Notes: a model not told the origin generated them from the letters alone. Positions 17,171 to 26,335 are shown, counted from the first letter of the stretch. The stretch: DNA of 64,000 bases from JAWKWH01 sp963669415 (GCA_963669415.2 CAXXPS010000003.1:744001-808000); one strand, 5' to 3'. Numbers and translations: made by a program.

Positions 17171-19297
17171 ATGTCGGGCGTCCACACCGTCGATCCGGAC
17201 ATTGATGTCGATCTTGGCACTTTGTTCTCAAGCATTGTCAAAAACTGGATCCGCATCCTGGTCACCGCGCTGGTGGTCACGGCGCTGGCGATTGGGATAG
17301 CGTGGCTTATTCCACCAAAATACCAAGCAGAGACGCGGATTCTGATCGAGACACGGGAATCCATCTATACCCGTCCGGACGGTGCATCGGATGATGATCA
17401 GCCGATTCTGGATCAAGTAGGGGTGGCAAGTCAGGTCGAGTTGATCTCTTCGGCTGACTTGCTGAAACAGGTCGCAACAAAACTCAATCTCGCCAGCCGG
17501 GCGGAATTCGACGAGACGGTGAACATGTCGGCAATTGGCCGCACGCTTGTTCTGGTCGGCCTCAAGGCAGATCCCAGACAAATTCCGGCTGAAGAGCGTG
17601 TGCTGAAAAAGTTTCGTGAAAAGCTGACGGTCCATCATGTTGAAGATTCGCGTGTGATTGTTGTCGAATTTTCTTCCGAAGACCGCGAATTGGCGGCGGC
17701 GGTTCCAAGTGCAATCGCTGAAGCCTATGTCACGTTGCAGCGCGACGCCAAGCTTCAATCCAATTCGGACGCAACCGAGTGGCTTGAGCTTGAGATCAAG
17801 GACCTCAGGGCGAGGGTGCGCCAGGCGGAGGCCAAGGTGGCTTCGTTCAGGGCTGAATCCGACATTCTGATTGGACAGGATGATGCGCCTTTGGCGACAC
17901 AGCAGCTCTCGGAATTGTCGACCGAATTGTCACGCGTACGCGCTTCAAGATCATCAGCCCAGGCCAAGGCGATCGCCGTCGGTCGTGCGCTGGACAATGG
18001 CGCGTCGCTGGACAGCCTTCCGGACGTGCTTGAATCGCCGCTGATCCAGCGCCTGCGTGAGCGGCAGGTTGAATTGAAGGCCGACATCGCCGACTTGTCG
18101 ACAACGCTGTTGGGCAATCATCCGCGTATCAAGGCGTTGAAATCGCAGTTGGTCGACCTTGATCGCCAGATTACCTCCGAAGCGCGCAAGCTGATGAAAA
18201 GCTTGCGAACGGAAGCCGAAACAACCCGTATCCGCGAAACCGAATTGATAGCCGATCTCAACAAGCTGAAGGCCGAATCGGCCCGCGCCGGCGAAGAGCA
18301 GGTTGAACTGCGGGCGCTTGAAAGGGAAGCCGCCGCGCAGCGTGAGTTGCTGGAATCCTATCTGACGCGCTACAGGGAAGCCGCCTCACGGCGCGACCGC
18401 AACTATCTGCCGGCCGATGCGCGGGTTTTCCAGGAAGCCACTGTTCCGGCGGAACCATATTTCCCGAAATTTATGCCGATCGCGATTTCGGCATTCGCCG
18501 GCACGATCCTCATCATGATTTTGGCAACGTTGATGCGCGAGTTGTTCTCCGGCCGCGCCATGAGCCAGCGCCAGGCGGGTTTTGTACCGGTGGCGCCGGT
18601 GGTGATGACCGAGGCATACGGTATGCCTGATCATGGAAATGTCGAAACCGGCGGTACGGAAATTCCGATACCGGTGGCTGCCAATGATGGCCCGGATCGC
18701 GTCGACAATGCTTCGATTGGCGAAGTCGCCGACCGGCTTATCACTGAGGGCGCGACAAGGGCAATTGTGGTCTCTCCAGAAGGCGATGAGGCCGCAGCAA
18801 CTGCAGTGCTTCTAGCGCGAGAGATTGCCGATTCAGGCCTCAGGGTCCTGCTTCTTGATCTGACTGCCAATGGTGCGGCCTCCCGTCCGATGCTCAACGG
18901 TGCTGTATTGCCCGGCATAACCGACCTTTTGGCTTCGCAGGCACAATTCACCCACGTCATTCACTCTGATCACTATTCCGAGTGTGATGTCATTCCTGCC
19001 GGAACTGCCAATGCCTCGAAGGCAATGCGCTCGGTGGAACGCCTGCCGATCATCATGAACTCGCTGACGACGGCCTATGATATCGTCGTCGTCGAATGCG
19101 GCCCAGCCGATGCACAAGGAGTGCGCAGACTTGTGGCGCCGGGCTCTGAGGTTTTGATCAGTGTGATCGAACCCGCCGACATTGCGGTGGCAGATTCAGC
19201 TGCAGAACTGCGGGCTGGCGGATATGACAATCTGATGATGGTGTCGCTGGCCAGTCATGCGCCTTCGCCACCAGAGGGCGACCGATCAGCTGCCTGA
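17171..19297 (+). CDS. polysaccharide co-polymerase (Wzc/GumC/ExoP type) with degenerate kinase domain
   Basis: This inner-membrane protein controls chain length and export of exopolysaccharide. The 708-residue protein has a Wzz domain with the first membrane segment near residues 24-44 (ILVTALVVTALAIGIAWLI), a periplasmic coiled coil from about 190 to 410, and a second membrane segment near 440-460. The cytoplasmic end is a BY-kinase-like domain, but its Walker A is replaced by SPEGDEAAAT, Walker A-prime reads LLLDLTAN rather than LIDAD, and no tyrosine cluster is present. It should therefore not bind ATP or autophosphorylate. ATG 17171 is preferred to a TTG at 17156. An intrinsic terminator follows at 19324. 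Confidence 0.88.
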   Translation: MSGVHTVDPDIDVDLGTLFSSIVKNWIRILVTALVVTALAIGIAWLIPPKYQAETRILIETRESIYTRPDGASDDDQPILDQVGVASQVELISSADLLKQVATKLNLASRAEFDETVNMSAIGRTLVLVGLKADPRQIPAEERVLKKFREKLTVHHVEDSRVIVVEFSSEDRELAAAVPSAIAEAYVTLQRDAKLQSNSDATEWLELEIKDLRARVRQAEAKVASFRAESDILIGQDDAPLATQQLSELSTELSRVRASRSSAQAKAIAVGRALDNGASLDSLPDVLESPLIQRLRERQVELKADIADLSTTLLGNHPRIKALKSQLVDLDRQITSEARKLMKSLRTEAETTRIRETELIADLNKLKAESARAGEEQVELRALEREAAAQRELLESYLTRYREAASRRDRNYLPADARVFQEATVPAEPYFPKFMPIAISAFAGTILIMILATLMRELFSGRAMSQRQAGFVPVAPVVMTEAYGMPDHGNVETGGTEIPIPVAANDGPDRVDNASIGEVADRLITEGATRAIVVSPEGDEAAATAVLLAREIADSGLRVLLLDLTANGAASRPMLNGAVLPGITDLLASQAQFTHVIHSDHYSECDVIPAGTANASKAMRSVERLPIIMNSLTTAYDIVVVECGPADAQGVRRLVAPGSEVLISVIEPADIAVADSAAELRAGGYDNLMMVSLASHAPSPPEGDRSAA

Positions 19298-19321
19298 CCG
19301 GTTCAGCAGCAACAAAGGTAT

Positions 19322-20488
19322 TTATCCGCCGGACACGGTTCGGCGGATTTTCTTTGCCGTTTGCCACAGATTGGAATTGGATTTGATCGCGCGCTTTGCC
19401 TCGGCAGCCGTGCGATGCGCCAGAGCAGCCAGCCTGCCTTTGGCTGTCAGTGGAATGCGGCAGTCAAACTGGACTTCTACCCGGTCACACCAAAGCCGTT
19501 TATAGGGTTCATCACCGACGCTGAAATCGTAGATCAACATACCCATTTGGCAGGCCTCGCGGATATTCTCGTAAAACAGGAAATCTCCGGGACTTGCAGG
19601 CGCCGCATCATCGTCAGCAAAGGAAGAAAACTCACACACAATCCGTCCAGTACAGATGCTTGATCCGGTAACCGCACGCAGTTTTCCCGCCACCTCGAGA
19701 CCGTGCAAAACAAAGGGTGGATTTGCCATGCTGCATGTCTCGGCAAAGAGCTGGTGGAAAAATCGTTGAACACCCGCATCGGCAAATTTGTTTTCAATGC
19801 CCATCTGCCGGAACCGCTCGGCTTTCATCACGAAAAACGCATTGAGCATCTCCTCGACTGACGAGCGCGTTTCGGCCCGATATCGCCGCCAGTCGCCAAG
19901 CGACTGGAACTTCCGGAGCTGCGAACGGTGTTTCTTGCGTTTTCGCTTGCCGCTTGACCGCTCAAGCACAGCGTCAAATCCGCCGTCGAGCGACACTGCC
20001 AACGCCGGATTCGGACTGTCGGAATGCGGAAAGACGAGGAAAGGATTTTCTACCTCGTTGCTCGTGCTTGCCTGACGCTGGAGCAAAAGAAGGTCGATGT
20101 CTGGCCGCGCTTTGGCTATTTCCCCAATCAGATCAGCCAGAACTGCCTCGGAGATTGTCGGGTTGCCCGGCCGAATCGCCGGGAAATTGCCATTCGCGTG
20201 GCTTCCTGACTGATAGCTCGCGACTTTCACACCTCCCGAAACAGCAGTTTGCAAGGGCAATGACAAAACCGGTTCGCCACGGTGGTCGCAGACGACAGCC
20301 ACAAATGCATCGGTTCGCGAATGCGCGATCCAGTTTGCCACCCAGACCGGGTGCTGGGAGGGGGCCGGACAAAGGCCCTCACAGACGGACGCGTGATATC
20401 TGGCGGCTTCAGCTCCCGAAACCACCATCAGGCTCAGATTTTCCACTAAATTAGATTTCCGCAAAATAATACCTGTCGCGTCAACCAT
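19322..20488 (-). CDS. CelD-type GNAT acyltransferase of the polysaccharide island
   Basis: This is a 388-residue protein of the GNAT/FemAB-like group often annotated as cellulose biosynthesis protein CelD, which probably acylates an envelope polysaccharide precursor. The acyltransferase core lies in the C-terminal half: VEEMLNAFFVMKAERFRQMG near residue 230, LRAVTGSSICTGRIVCEFSS near 290 and FLFYENIREACQMGMLIYDF near 320. I start at the ATG at 20488, six bases after AAGGA; the frame is open to 20629 but the extra part overlaps the divergent deacetylase gene. Its 3' end carries the terminator of the convergent chain-length regulator gene. The acyl donor and the target are not known. Confidence 0.8.
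   Translation of the reverse strand: MVDATGIILRKSNLVENLSLMVVSGAEAARYHASVCEGLCPAPSQHPVWVANWIAHSRTDAFVAVVCDHRGEPVLSLPLQTAVSGGVKVASYQSGSHANGNFPAIRPGNPTISEAVLADLIGEIAKARPDIDLLLLQRQASTSNEVENPFLVFPHSDSPNPALAVSLDGGFDAVLERSSGKRKRKKHRSQLRKFQSLGDWRRYRAETRSSVEEMLNAFFVMKAERFRQMGIENKFADAGVQRFFHQLFAETCSMANPPFVLHGLEVAGKLRAVTGSSICTGRIVCEFSSFADDDAAPASPGDFLFYENIREACQMGMLIYDFSVGDEPYKRLWCDRVEVQFDCRIPLTAKGRLAALAHRTAAEAKRAIKSNSNLWQTAKKIRRTVSGG
19324..19355 (+). terminator. intrinsic terminator of the chain-length regulator gene
   Basis: A perfect 8-bp stem (ATCCGCCG / CGGCGGAT) with a 9-base loop leads into TTTTCTTT. It lies 26 bases after the regulator stop and wholly inside the 3' end of the convergent CelD-type gene, whose last codons encode one arm. 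Confidence 0.7.
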
Positions 20489-20573
20489 GTCTAAATCCTT
20501 GTGATCTAAGCTGGATCGGATTTTCGCCGGCTGTGTTCCGCCTAGGTCGAGACTATCTGAAAAAGGTGAATGA

Positions 20574-21632
20574 ATGATCGACAGAGGTGAAGCGTTCAGA
20601 AAACTGGCGTTGAATGCAGCGCGGTTCACCGGACTGCCGATGATTTCAAGCCCGTTTCTCGGCGGAGCTGGCGTTTCGTTGATGCTTCACCGGGTCACCA
20701 GCGCTCGGCAGAAGCCGCTGGGCGCGAACAAGCATTTGACCGTAACACCGGCATTTCTCGATCGCACGCTCGCCGAAATGAAGCGCCTTGGCTACCGTTT
20801 CGTAACGATGGATGAGCTCACGGACCGATTGAGATCTGACAACACATCCGAACGATTTGCCACAATCACGCTGGACGACGCCTACCGCGACAATCTCGTG
20901 GAAGCGCTACCCGTCTTTGAAAAACATGAAGCCCCATTTATCGTCCATGTTGCGCCAGGGTTGACTGATGGCGATACGGTCCTGTGGTGGGAGATCGTCG
21001 AAGATATTGTTACCAAGAGCGACGAAGTCTGTTTGCCGACAACCCGAGGTTCGCTGTCATTGGATTGCCGGACAATTTCCCAGAAAGTCTACGCCAATTG
21101 CGTAATGACGGAATTCCTGACCGAGGAAGTGCCCGAGCAATCGCAGTTGGAAGTTTTATCCAGTCTTGCACAAACCGCAGGCGTGGACATGACAGAGGTT
21201 GGGCGACAATTGCTGATGACATGGGAGGAGATTGCCGAGATCGCCGCCCATCCATTGGCAGAAATTGGCGCCCATACTGTGCATCATTACAATCTGAAGC
21301 GGTTGGAAGATTGTGTTGCCTATGAGGAAATCGAAAGCGCCTGGCGAGTTTTAGCTGAGAAACTGGGCGAAAAGCCGAGACATATGGCCTTTCCTTACGG
21401 ATACGCCGACGCGGTAGGCCCCAGAGAGGTGGCTATGGCAGAACAAGCGGGCTTCGTAACTGCTGTGACTACAAGACATGGCGTGTTGCAGAGCGGCCAT
21501 CGCGATCATCTGCATGCTTTGCCGCGCATCTCGATGAACGGTCGTTACCAGCGTGTCAGCCACATAAAGACAATGCTTTCGGGCCTGACAACGCCAATGG
21601 CCAATAGTGGGCGCCGCCTGGTTACTGTTTAG
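20574..21632 (+). CDS. polysaccharide deacetylase (NodB-homology domain)
   Basis: The 352-residue protein has the three NodB signature motifs: TLDDAYRDN near residue 98 with the metal-binding aspartates, GAHTVHHYNL near 230 with the H-(S/T)-x-x-H pair, and MAFPYGYAD near 268. It would remove N-acetyl or O-acetyl groups from a polysaccharide. There is no clear signal peptide, so it may act on a precursor in the cytoplasm or be anchored by the hydrophobic N-terminal region. It is divergent from the CelD-type acyltransferase gene by 85 bases, which suggests addition and removal of acyl groups on the same polymer. Its end overlaps the DUF2842 gene by 11 bases. Confidence 0.9.
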   Translation: MIDRGEAFRKLALNAARFTGLPMISSPFLGGAGVSLMLHRVTSARQKPLGANKHLTVTPAFLDRTLAEMKRLGYRFVTMDELTDRLRSDNTSERFATITLDDAYRDNLVEALPVFEKHEAPFIVHVAPGLTDGDTVLWWEIVEDIVTKSDEVCLPTTRGSLSLDCRTISQKVYANCVMTEFLTEEVPEQSQLEVLSSLAQTAGVDMTEVGRQLLMTWEEIAEIAAHPLAEIGAHTVHHYNLKRLEDCVAYEEIESAWRVLAEKLGEKPRHMAFPYGYADAVGPREVAMAEQAGFVTAVTTRHGVLQSGHRDHLHALPRISMNGRYQRVSHIKTMLSGLTTPMANSGRRLVTV

Positions 21633-21834
21633 GTTTTGGTCCCGCCATCCAGCGGATGATCACCATTGCCGGCAACACCCACAACAGCCCGGTAAAAAAG
21701 AAATAGGCCAGATGCACCATCGGTCCGGATTCTCCCAGTTTGGCGGAGGCGATCGTCGTTGCCACAAGCGCGTAGATAACCACCAGCAAGACAAGCAGTA
21801 CGGTTCCGATGAGTTTTTTCAGGCGGATGGGCAT
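21622..21834 (-). CDS. DUF2842 small membrane protein
   Basis: This 70-residue protein has two transmembrane helices (TVLLVLLVVIYALVATTIA and YFFFTGLLWVLPAMVIIRW) joined by a short loop and a basic C-terminus ending in GPKPKQ. It matches the alphaproteobacterial DUF2842 family by length, topology and the conserved LLWVLPAM...IRWM segment. The function is unknown. Its last codons overlap the 3' end of the convergent deacetylase gene, so the two transcripts must overlap. Confidence 0.85.
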   Translation of the reverse strand: MPIRLKKLIGTVLLVLLVVIYALVATTIASAKLGESGPMVHLAYFFFTGLLWVLPAMVIIRWMAGPKPKQ

Positions 21835-21941
21835 GACGCCGCTGACTTAGAGCGACACTGCATCATTGTCGATACAAAAAGGTTCAAACAGCGGCAAGCA
21901 TGCACTAATGGTGGCAGGTATTGGTCCTTCGGATTAACGCA

Positions 21942-22922
21942 ATGCCGCAAACCCCTTTAAAAGGCTGGAACTACAGCCCGGAAGTTCCGCTTCGAGTGTC
22001 TCCATTCTTCAGTTGGCCGCCCAAGCCGCTGGAAATGGCAAGATGGGTATGGAGTGCCTGGTTTTTGATTTCCGAACGGCTCATTCTGGTCGGCGTTGCC
22101 TTTGTATCATTTTACTGGTTCCAGCCTCCGCTCGAGGAAACAAGAACGCTCGCAATTGGATGGATCGCGGAGATTTACATCCGCAATCTCGTATTGATGA
22201 TTGCGGTAGCCGGTTCGCTGCATCTTTATTTTTACACGTGGTCGGCACAGGGAAAGAGATTGAAGTTCGACCCGCGTGCGCTGATGAAGGATGGCCGTCA
22301 GTTTACGCTCGGTGGTCAAATCCGCGACAACATGTTTTGGACGCTCGGCAGCGGCGTCTTTGTCTGGACCGCTTATGAAGCGCTGATGTTTTGGGCGATG
22401 GCGAACGGCTATGCGCCTGTTTTGACCTGGGCAGCCAATCCGGTCTGGTTCGTCATCCTATTCCTGCTGATTCCGGTCTGGGAAAGTTTCTATTTCTATT
22501 GGATCCACCGGTTGTTGCACGTGCCGATACTCTACAAGCATGTGCACGCGCTGCATCACCGCAATATCAATGTCGGACCCTGGTCAGGACTATCCATGCA
22601 TCCGGTAGAGCATGTGATCTTTCTTGGGTCGGTTCTCGTTCACTGGGTCGTTGCCGCCCATCCGGTACATATCCTCTACCACATGCAATATCTGACGCTT
22701 ACTGCTGCGACCACGCATACTGGCTTTGAGGGCGTTGTTGTGGGAGACAAAAACCGGCTCAAGCTGGGTACATACCACCACCAGATGCATCATCGATATT
22801 TCGAGTGCAACTACGGTTCACTTGAAATCCCGTGGGACAAGTATTTCGGCTCTTTTCATGATGGTACCGCAGAATCCGACGAGAAAATGAAAGACCGCCG
22901 TCGCCGGATCATGGGTGGATAG
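21942..22922 (+). CDS. sterol desaturase / fatty acid hydroxylase family membrane enzyme
   Basis: This is a 326-residue integral membrane diiron oxygenase. Hydrophobic segments occupy residues 30-100 and 150-195. The histidine clusters of the family are present: HRLLH near 198, HALHHRN near 208, and a final HHQMHHRYFE near 283. Members hydroxylate or desaturate sterols, fatty acids, carotenoids or ether lipids. I start at the ATG at 21942; an in-frame TTG at 21921 is possible. The DegT aminotransferase follows after eight bases, so the two are an operon. The substrate is unknown, and the pairing with a PLP enzyme is unusual enough to note. Confidence 0.88.
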   Translation: MPQTPLKGWNYSPEVPLRVSPFFSWPPKPLEMARWVWSAWFLISERLILVGVAFVSFYWFQPPLEETRTLAIGWIAEIYIRNLVLMIAVAGSLHLYFYTWSAQGKRLKFDPRALMKDGRQFTLGGQIRDNMFWTLGSGVFVWTAYEALMFWAMANGYAPVLTWAANPVWFVILFLLIPVWESFYFYWIHRLLHVPILYKHVHALHHRNINVGPWSGLSMHPVEHVIFLGSVLVHWVVAAHPVHILYHMQYLTLTAATTHTGFEGVVVGDKNRLKLGTYHHQMHHRYFECNYGSLEIPWDKYFGSFHDGTAESDEKMKDRRRRIMGG

Positions 22923-22930
22923 GATGATGA

Positions 22931-24124
22931 ATGTCTGAGCGCTTTGAAAAACCTTTCACCCAGCAGGAGCCGATCGACGAGGCAACCATTGACCGCGTTG
23001 GCGAATTGCTCCGCTCCGGCCGGTTGCACCGTTACAATACCGTTTCCGGTGAGGAGGGTGAAACGGCACTGCTGGAGTGCGAATATGCTGACTGGCAGGG
23101 CGCCCGCTACTGCGTGGCAACTGCTTCGGGTGGACAGGCACTGCAGATTGCGCTTCGAGCCGCCGGCGTAAAGCCCGGAGACCAGGTTCTCGCCAACGCA
23201 TACACGCTTGCGCCCGTTCCCGGCGCGATGTTCGCAGTCGGTGCTGTTCCGATATTGGTCGAAATTGATAGTGCGTGGCACACCGACATTGATGATTTGC
23301 GCTTCAAGGCCGAACAATCCGGGGCGCGGTTCCTGATGCTGTCCCATATGCGGGGTCACATCGCCGACATGGGTGCGGTGGTCGCGGTTTGCGATGAATT
23401 CGGCATTACGATGATCGAGGATTGCGCGCACACGATGGGGGCGAAGTGGAACGGCACACGCTCTGGAAATTTCGGTAAAGTGGCCTGTTTTTCCACCCAA
23501 ACCTACAAACACATCAACTCGGGTGAGGGCGGTCTTTTAACGACTGATGATGAGGAACTGGCGGCGCGTGCCGTCATCGCATCCGGCTCTTATATGAACT
23601 ACGCCGGTCATGGCGCCATTCCCGATGAGGCGGTATTCCAGCGAATTCGCCTGGATGTTCCCAACTGTTCTGCGCGAATGGACAATCTTCGAGCAGCGAT
23701 CGTGCGTGGCCAGTTGGCGGGGCTTGAGGACAATGTCGTGCGCTGGAACGAGCGCTACAAAATTATTGAAGACGGTCTACGCTCAGCGCCCGGATTGAAG
23801 GTGGTTGAACGTCAGCAACACGAGGCTTTTGTCGGTTCGTCGATCCAGTTTCACGCTGACGGAATTGATCCTGGCGCCATTCCACAGTTCATCAAAGCCT
23901 GTGGTGAGCGGGGCGTCGAGTTGAAGTGGTTCGGAGCGGACGAGCCGGTTGGGTTTACCAGCCGCTACGATAGTTGGCAGTATCTCGGCGACCCACCACA
24001 TCTGCCGCAAACGCTAAAGGCACTGGCGACCACCTGCGACATGCGCATTCCGCTTACATTTGATGTCAGCGACTGCAAGCAAATCGCCATCATAATTGGC
24101 GAGACTGCCGGGGACTTCACCTGA
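22931..24124 (+). CDS. DegT/DnrJ/EryC1/StrS-family PLP aminotransferase
   Basis: The 397-residue enzyme is a fold-type I aminotransferase that usually puts an amino group on a keto-sugar nucleotide. The PLP pocket shows TASGGQALQIAL near residue 58, EDCAHTMGAKWNG near 163, and the Schiff-base lysine in FSTQTYKHINSGEGG near 195. The C-terminal half is less typical of the family than the N-terminal half. It follows the sterol-desaturase-family gene by eight bases and ends the polysaccharide island. A role in making an amino sugar for the local polymer is the simplest reading, but an amino-lipid role cannot be excluded. Confidence 0.88.
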   Translation: MSERFEKPFTQQEPIDEATIDRVGELLRSGRLHRYNTVSGEEGETALLECEYADWQGARYCVATASGGQALQIALRAAGVKPGDQVLANAYTLAPVPGAMFAVGAVPILVEIDSAWHTDIDDLRFKAEQSGARFLMLSHMRGHIADMGAVVAVCDEFGITMIEDCAHTMGAKWNGTRSGNFGKVACFSTQTYKHINSGEGGLLTTDDEELAARAVIASGSYMNYAGHGAIPDEAVFQRIRLDVPNCSARMDNLRAAIVRGQLAGLEDNVVRWNERYKIIEDGLRSAPGLKVVERQQHEAFVGSSIQFHADGIDPGAIPQFIKACGERGVELKWFGADEPVGFTSRYDSWQYLGDPPHLPQTLKALATTCDMRIPLTFDVSDCKQIAIIIGETAGDFT

Positions 24125-24219
24125 TCTCGTGGCCGCGACCGCATGTCACGCGGGTTCCCGGCTTGAATATTATACCGGTTTGCGCCAGTTGAAGCGGGCG
24201 AGGGGCTGATAGTACGGAA

Positions 24220-25323
24220 ATGACCATGGCCGTAAGCGAAATCGACCTCACACCAATCGTTCGCAGAGACCAGGAAACGCGCAACCGCGCGCTGGTGCGT
24301 GGCTGGCTTTACGTCGTGCTTGTTGTGCTGTTTGCGCTGGTTCTGGTCGGCGGGGCGACGCGGTTGACCGATTCCGGCCTGTCGATCACCGAATGGAAGC
24401 CGATCCATGGTGTCATTCCACCATTATCGTCTGCGGATTGGGCAGAAGAGTTCGAAAAATACAAGCAAATCCCGGAATATGAGCAGATCAATCAGGGCAT
24501 GAGCCTTGATGAGTTCAAGGTAATTTTCTGGTGGGAATGGGGACACCGCTTTCTCGCCCGCGGCGTCGGGTTTGTCTTTGCCATCCCTTTGGCTTTCTTT
24601 TGGCTCACAGGGCGGTTGGAAAGCCAGCTTAAACCCAAATTGCTGGGAATTCTGGCGCTTGGAGGGCTGCAAGGTGCAATAGGCTGGTGGATGGTGGTCT
24701 CCGGCCTTGTTGACCGGGTTGATGTCAGCCAATACCGCCTGGCGACACATCTGACTTTGGCCTGCATCATCTTTGCCGCAACGATGGTGGTTGCACGCGG
24801 CCTGGCGCCGCACACCGAAGCACCTGCCGATCGCTCCACCCAAAAGTTCGCCGGTTTCATCGTGCTGGCAATTCTGGTGCAAATCTATCTCGGTGGTCTG
24901 GTCGCCGGTCTTGATGCAGGATTGACCTACAATACCTGGCCCTTGATGGATGGGCGCTGGTGGCCGGGAGACATGCTGGCGATTGAGCCGGCGTGGCGTA
25001 ATTTCTTCGAAAATCCAAAGACCGTACAGTTTATTCACCGGCTTGGCGCTTACGCGGTGCTGGTGCTGGTGTTCTGGCACGCGATCTCGACTGCCGCGGG
25101 TGAGGGCGCGTCGTCGACCCATGCCAGACGGGCATTCCTGCTGGTCGCCTTGACCGTCATCCAGGCCTTGATCGGAATTGTTACTCTGGTGATGCAGGTG
25201 CCGTTGCACTGGGCGCTGGCCCATCAGGGCATGGCGCTGATTGTACTGGGCTTTGCCTCAGCCCATTGGCGCGGGACCAAGGGCGCGTATGCAGCGGAGA
25301 CGGAGATCTTGCGCCGATCCTGA
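24220..25323 (+). CDS. ctaA: heme A synthase (COX15/CtaA family)
   Basis: This membrane enzyme oxidises the C8 methyl of heme O to give heme A for cytochrome aa3 oxidase. The 367-residue protein has eight hydrophobic helices. Family signatures include GGATRLTDSGLSITEWKP near residues 44-61, EFKVIFWWEWGHRFLAR near 95-111, THLTLAC near 178, and RLGAYAVLVLVFWHA near 272, with the helix histidines that bind heme. The length matches the alphaproteobacterial type. It converges with argC (gap 8). I recall that ctaA, argC, speB and rpsI are close neighbours in rhizobia too. Confidence 0.95.
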   Translation: MTMAVSEIDLTPIVRRDQETRNRALVRGWLYVVLVVLFALVLVGGATRLTDSGLSITEWKPIHGVIPPLSSADWAEEFEKYKQIPEYEQINQGMSLDEFKVIFWWEWGHRFLARGVGFVFAIPLAFFWLTGRLESQLKPKLLGILALGGLQGAIGWWMVVSGLVDRVDVSQYRLATHLTLACIIFAATMVVARGLAPHTEAPADRSTQKFAGFIVLAILVQIYLGGLVAGLDAGLTYNTWPLMDGRWWPGDMLAIEPAWRNFFENPKTVQFIHRLGAYAVLVLVFWHAISTAAGEGASSTHARRAFLLVALTVIQALIGIVTLVMQVPLHWALAHQGMALIVLGFASAHWRGTKGAYAAETEILRRS

Positions 25324-25331
25324 CTGCCTCT

Positions 25332-26258
25332 TCACCCAATCATCAGATCCATGCTCTGCACGCAGGCGCCGGAAGCACCTTTGCCGAGATTGTCGAGCAC
25401 AGCGACCAGGTTGGCCTGACCGCCGCCGGGATTGCCCAGCACATGCAGTTTCATCGAATTGGTGCCGACAAGTTCCGTCGGTTCGATCATTTCGAGCGCG
25501 GCAGATTCTTCATGCGGAACGACCTGCACCACATCCTGCCCCTGATAGTGGGCAGCAAGTGCGGCGTGGATATCGGCGACATCGGGCGAACCCTTCAGCA
25601 GATCGAGATGCAATGGCACCTGCACGGTCATGCCCTGCGCGTATTTTCCGACATTGGGCGTGAACAGCGGCCGCCGCGAGAGCAGTCCATGCGCCTGGAT
25701 TTCCGGCACGTGCTTGTGCGCGAGTCCCAGAGCGTAGGCATAGGCTGGCGCGGTGACGGGATTTGGATCGTTCTTATCCTCAAACCGGGCGATCAGCGAC
25801 TTTCCGCCACCCGAATAGCCGGAAATGGCATTGATGGTGACCGGATAATCTGACGGCAGAAGACCTGCCGCGGTCAGTGGCCGGATCAGCGCGATGGCTC
25901 CGGTCGAATAGCAACCCGGATTGGCGACTTTTTCTGCCGAGGCAATCTTGTCGGCATGACCGGGCTCAAGCTCAGCATAGCCAAACACCCAATCGGGTTT
26001 GGTTCTGTGTGCCGTCGATGCGTCGATGAACCGAGTGTGCGAGCCAGCGGCGAGTTCAACCGATTCCCGCGCCCCGGAATCCGGTAGGCACAAGATGGCA
26101 ATATCCGCCGCCTTCAACAGGTCAGCACGTATGTCCTTGTTGTGCCGGTCCTCATGCGCGATTGCCAGCAGCTCGATGTCGTCGCGATTTTGCAGCCGCT
26201 GCCTGATTTGCAGACCGGTTGTGCCGTGTTCGCCGTCGATGAATATTTTGGGAGCCAT
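25332..26258 (-). CDS. argC: N-acetyl-gamma-glutamyl-phosphate reductase (type 2)
   Basis: ArgC makes N-acetylglutamate 5-semialdehyde with NADPH in arginine synthesis. The 308-residue length marks the short, type 2 form. The N-terminus IFIDGEHGTTGLQIRQRL holds the nucleotide-binding glycines, and the catalytic cysteine is in NPGCYSTGAI near residue 113; a conserved GYSGGGKSLIARFE segment follows near 146. It is the last gene of a minus-strand run behind speB, 77 bases downstream of it. Agmatinase and ArgC together link arginine synthesis and breakdown. Confidence 0.95.
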   Translation of the reverse strand: MAPKIFIDGEHGTTGLQIRQRLQNRDDIELLAIAHEDRHNKDIRADLLKAADIAILCLPDSGARESVELAAGSHTRFIDASTAHRTKPDWVFGYAELEPGHADKIASAEKVANPGCYSTGAIALIRPLTAAGLLPSDYPVTINAISGYSGGGKSLIARFEDKNDPNPVTAPAYAYALGLAHKHVPEIQAHGLLSRRPLFTPNVGKYAQGMTVQVPLHLDLLKGSPDVADIHAALAAHYQGQDVVQVVPHEESAALEMIEPTELVGTNSMKLHVLGNPGGGQANLVAVLDNLGKGASGACVQSMDLMIG

Positions 26259-26335
26259 TTTCGCCCGCCTTCTGTTTGCAAAATTACCTTGAGCAGATTG
26301 GTTCTCCGGAACGGGGTTCCGAAGGTTTGGTGCGC

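Noticed and set aside
26288..26335. Hairpin CGGAA-N5-TTCCG after speB as a terminator
   Set aside because: The stem is only five base pairs with no T-tract, and argC follows on the same strand 77 bases later, so read-through is more likely.
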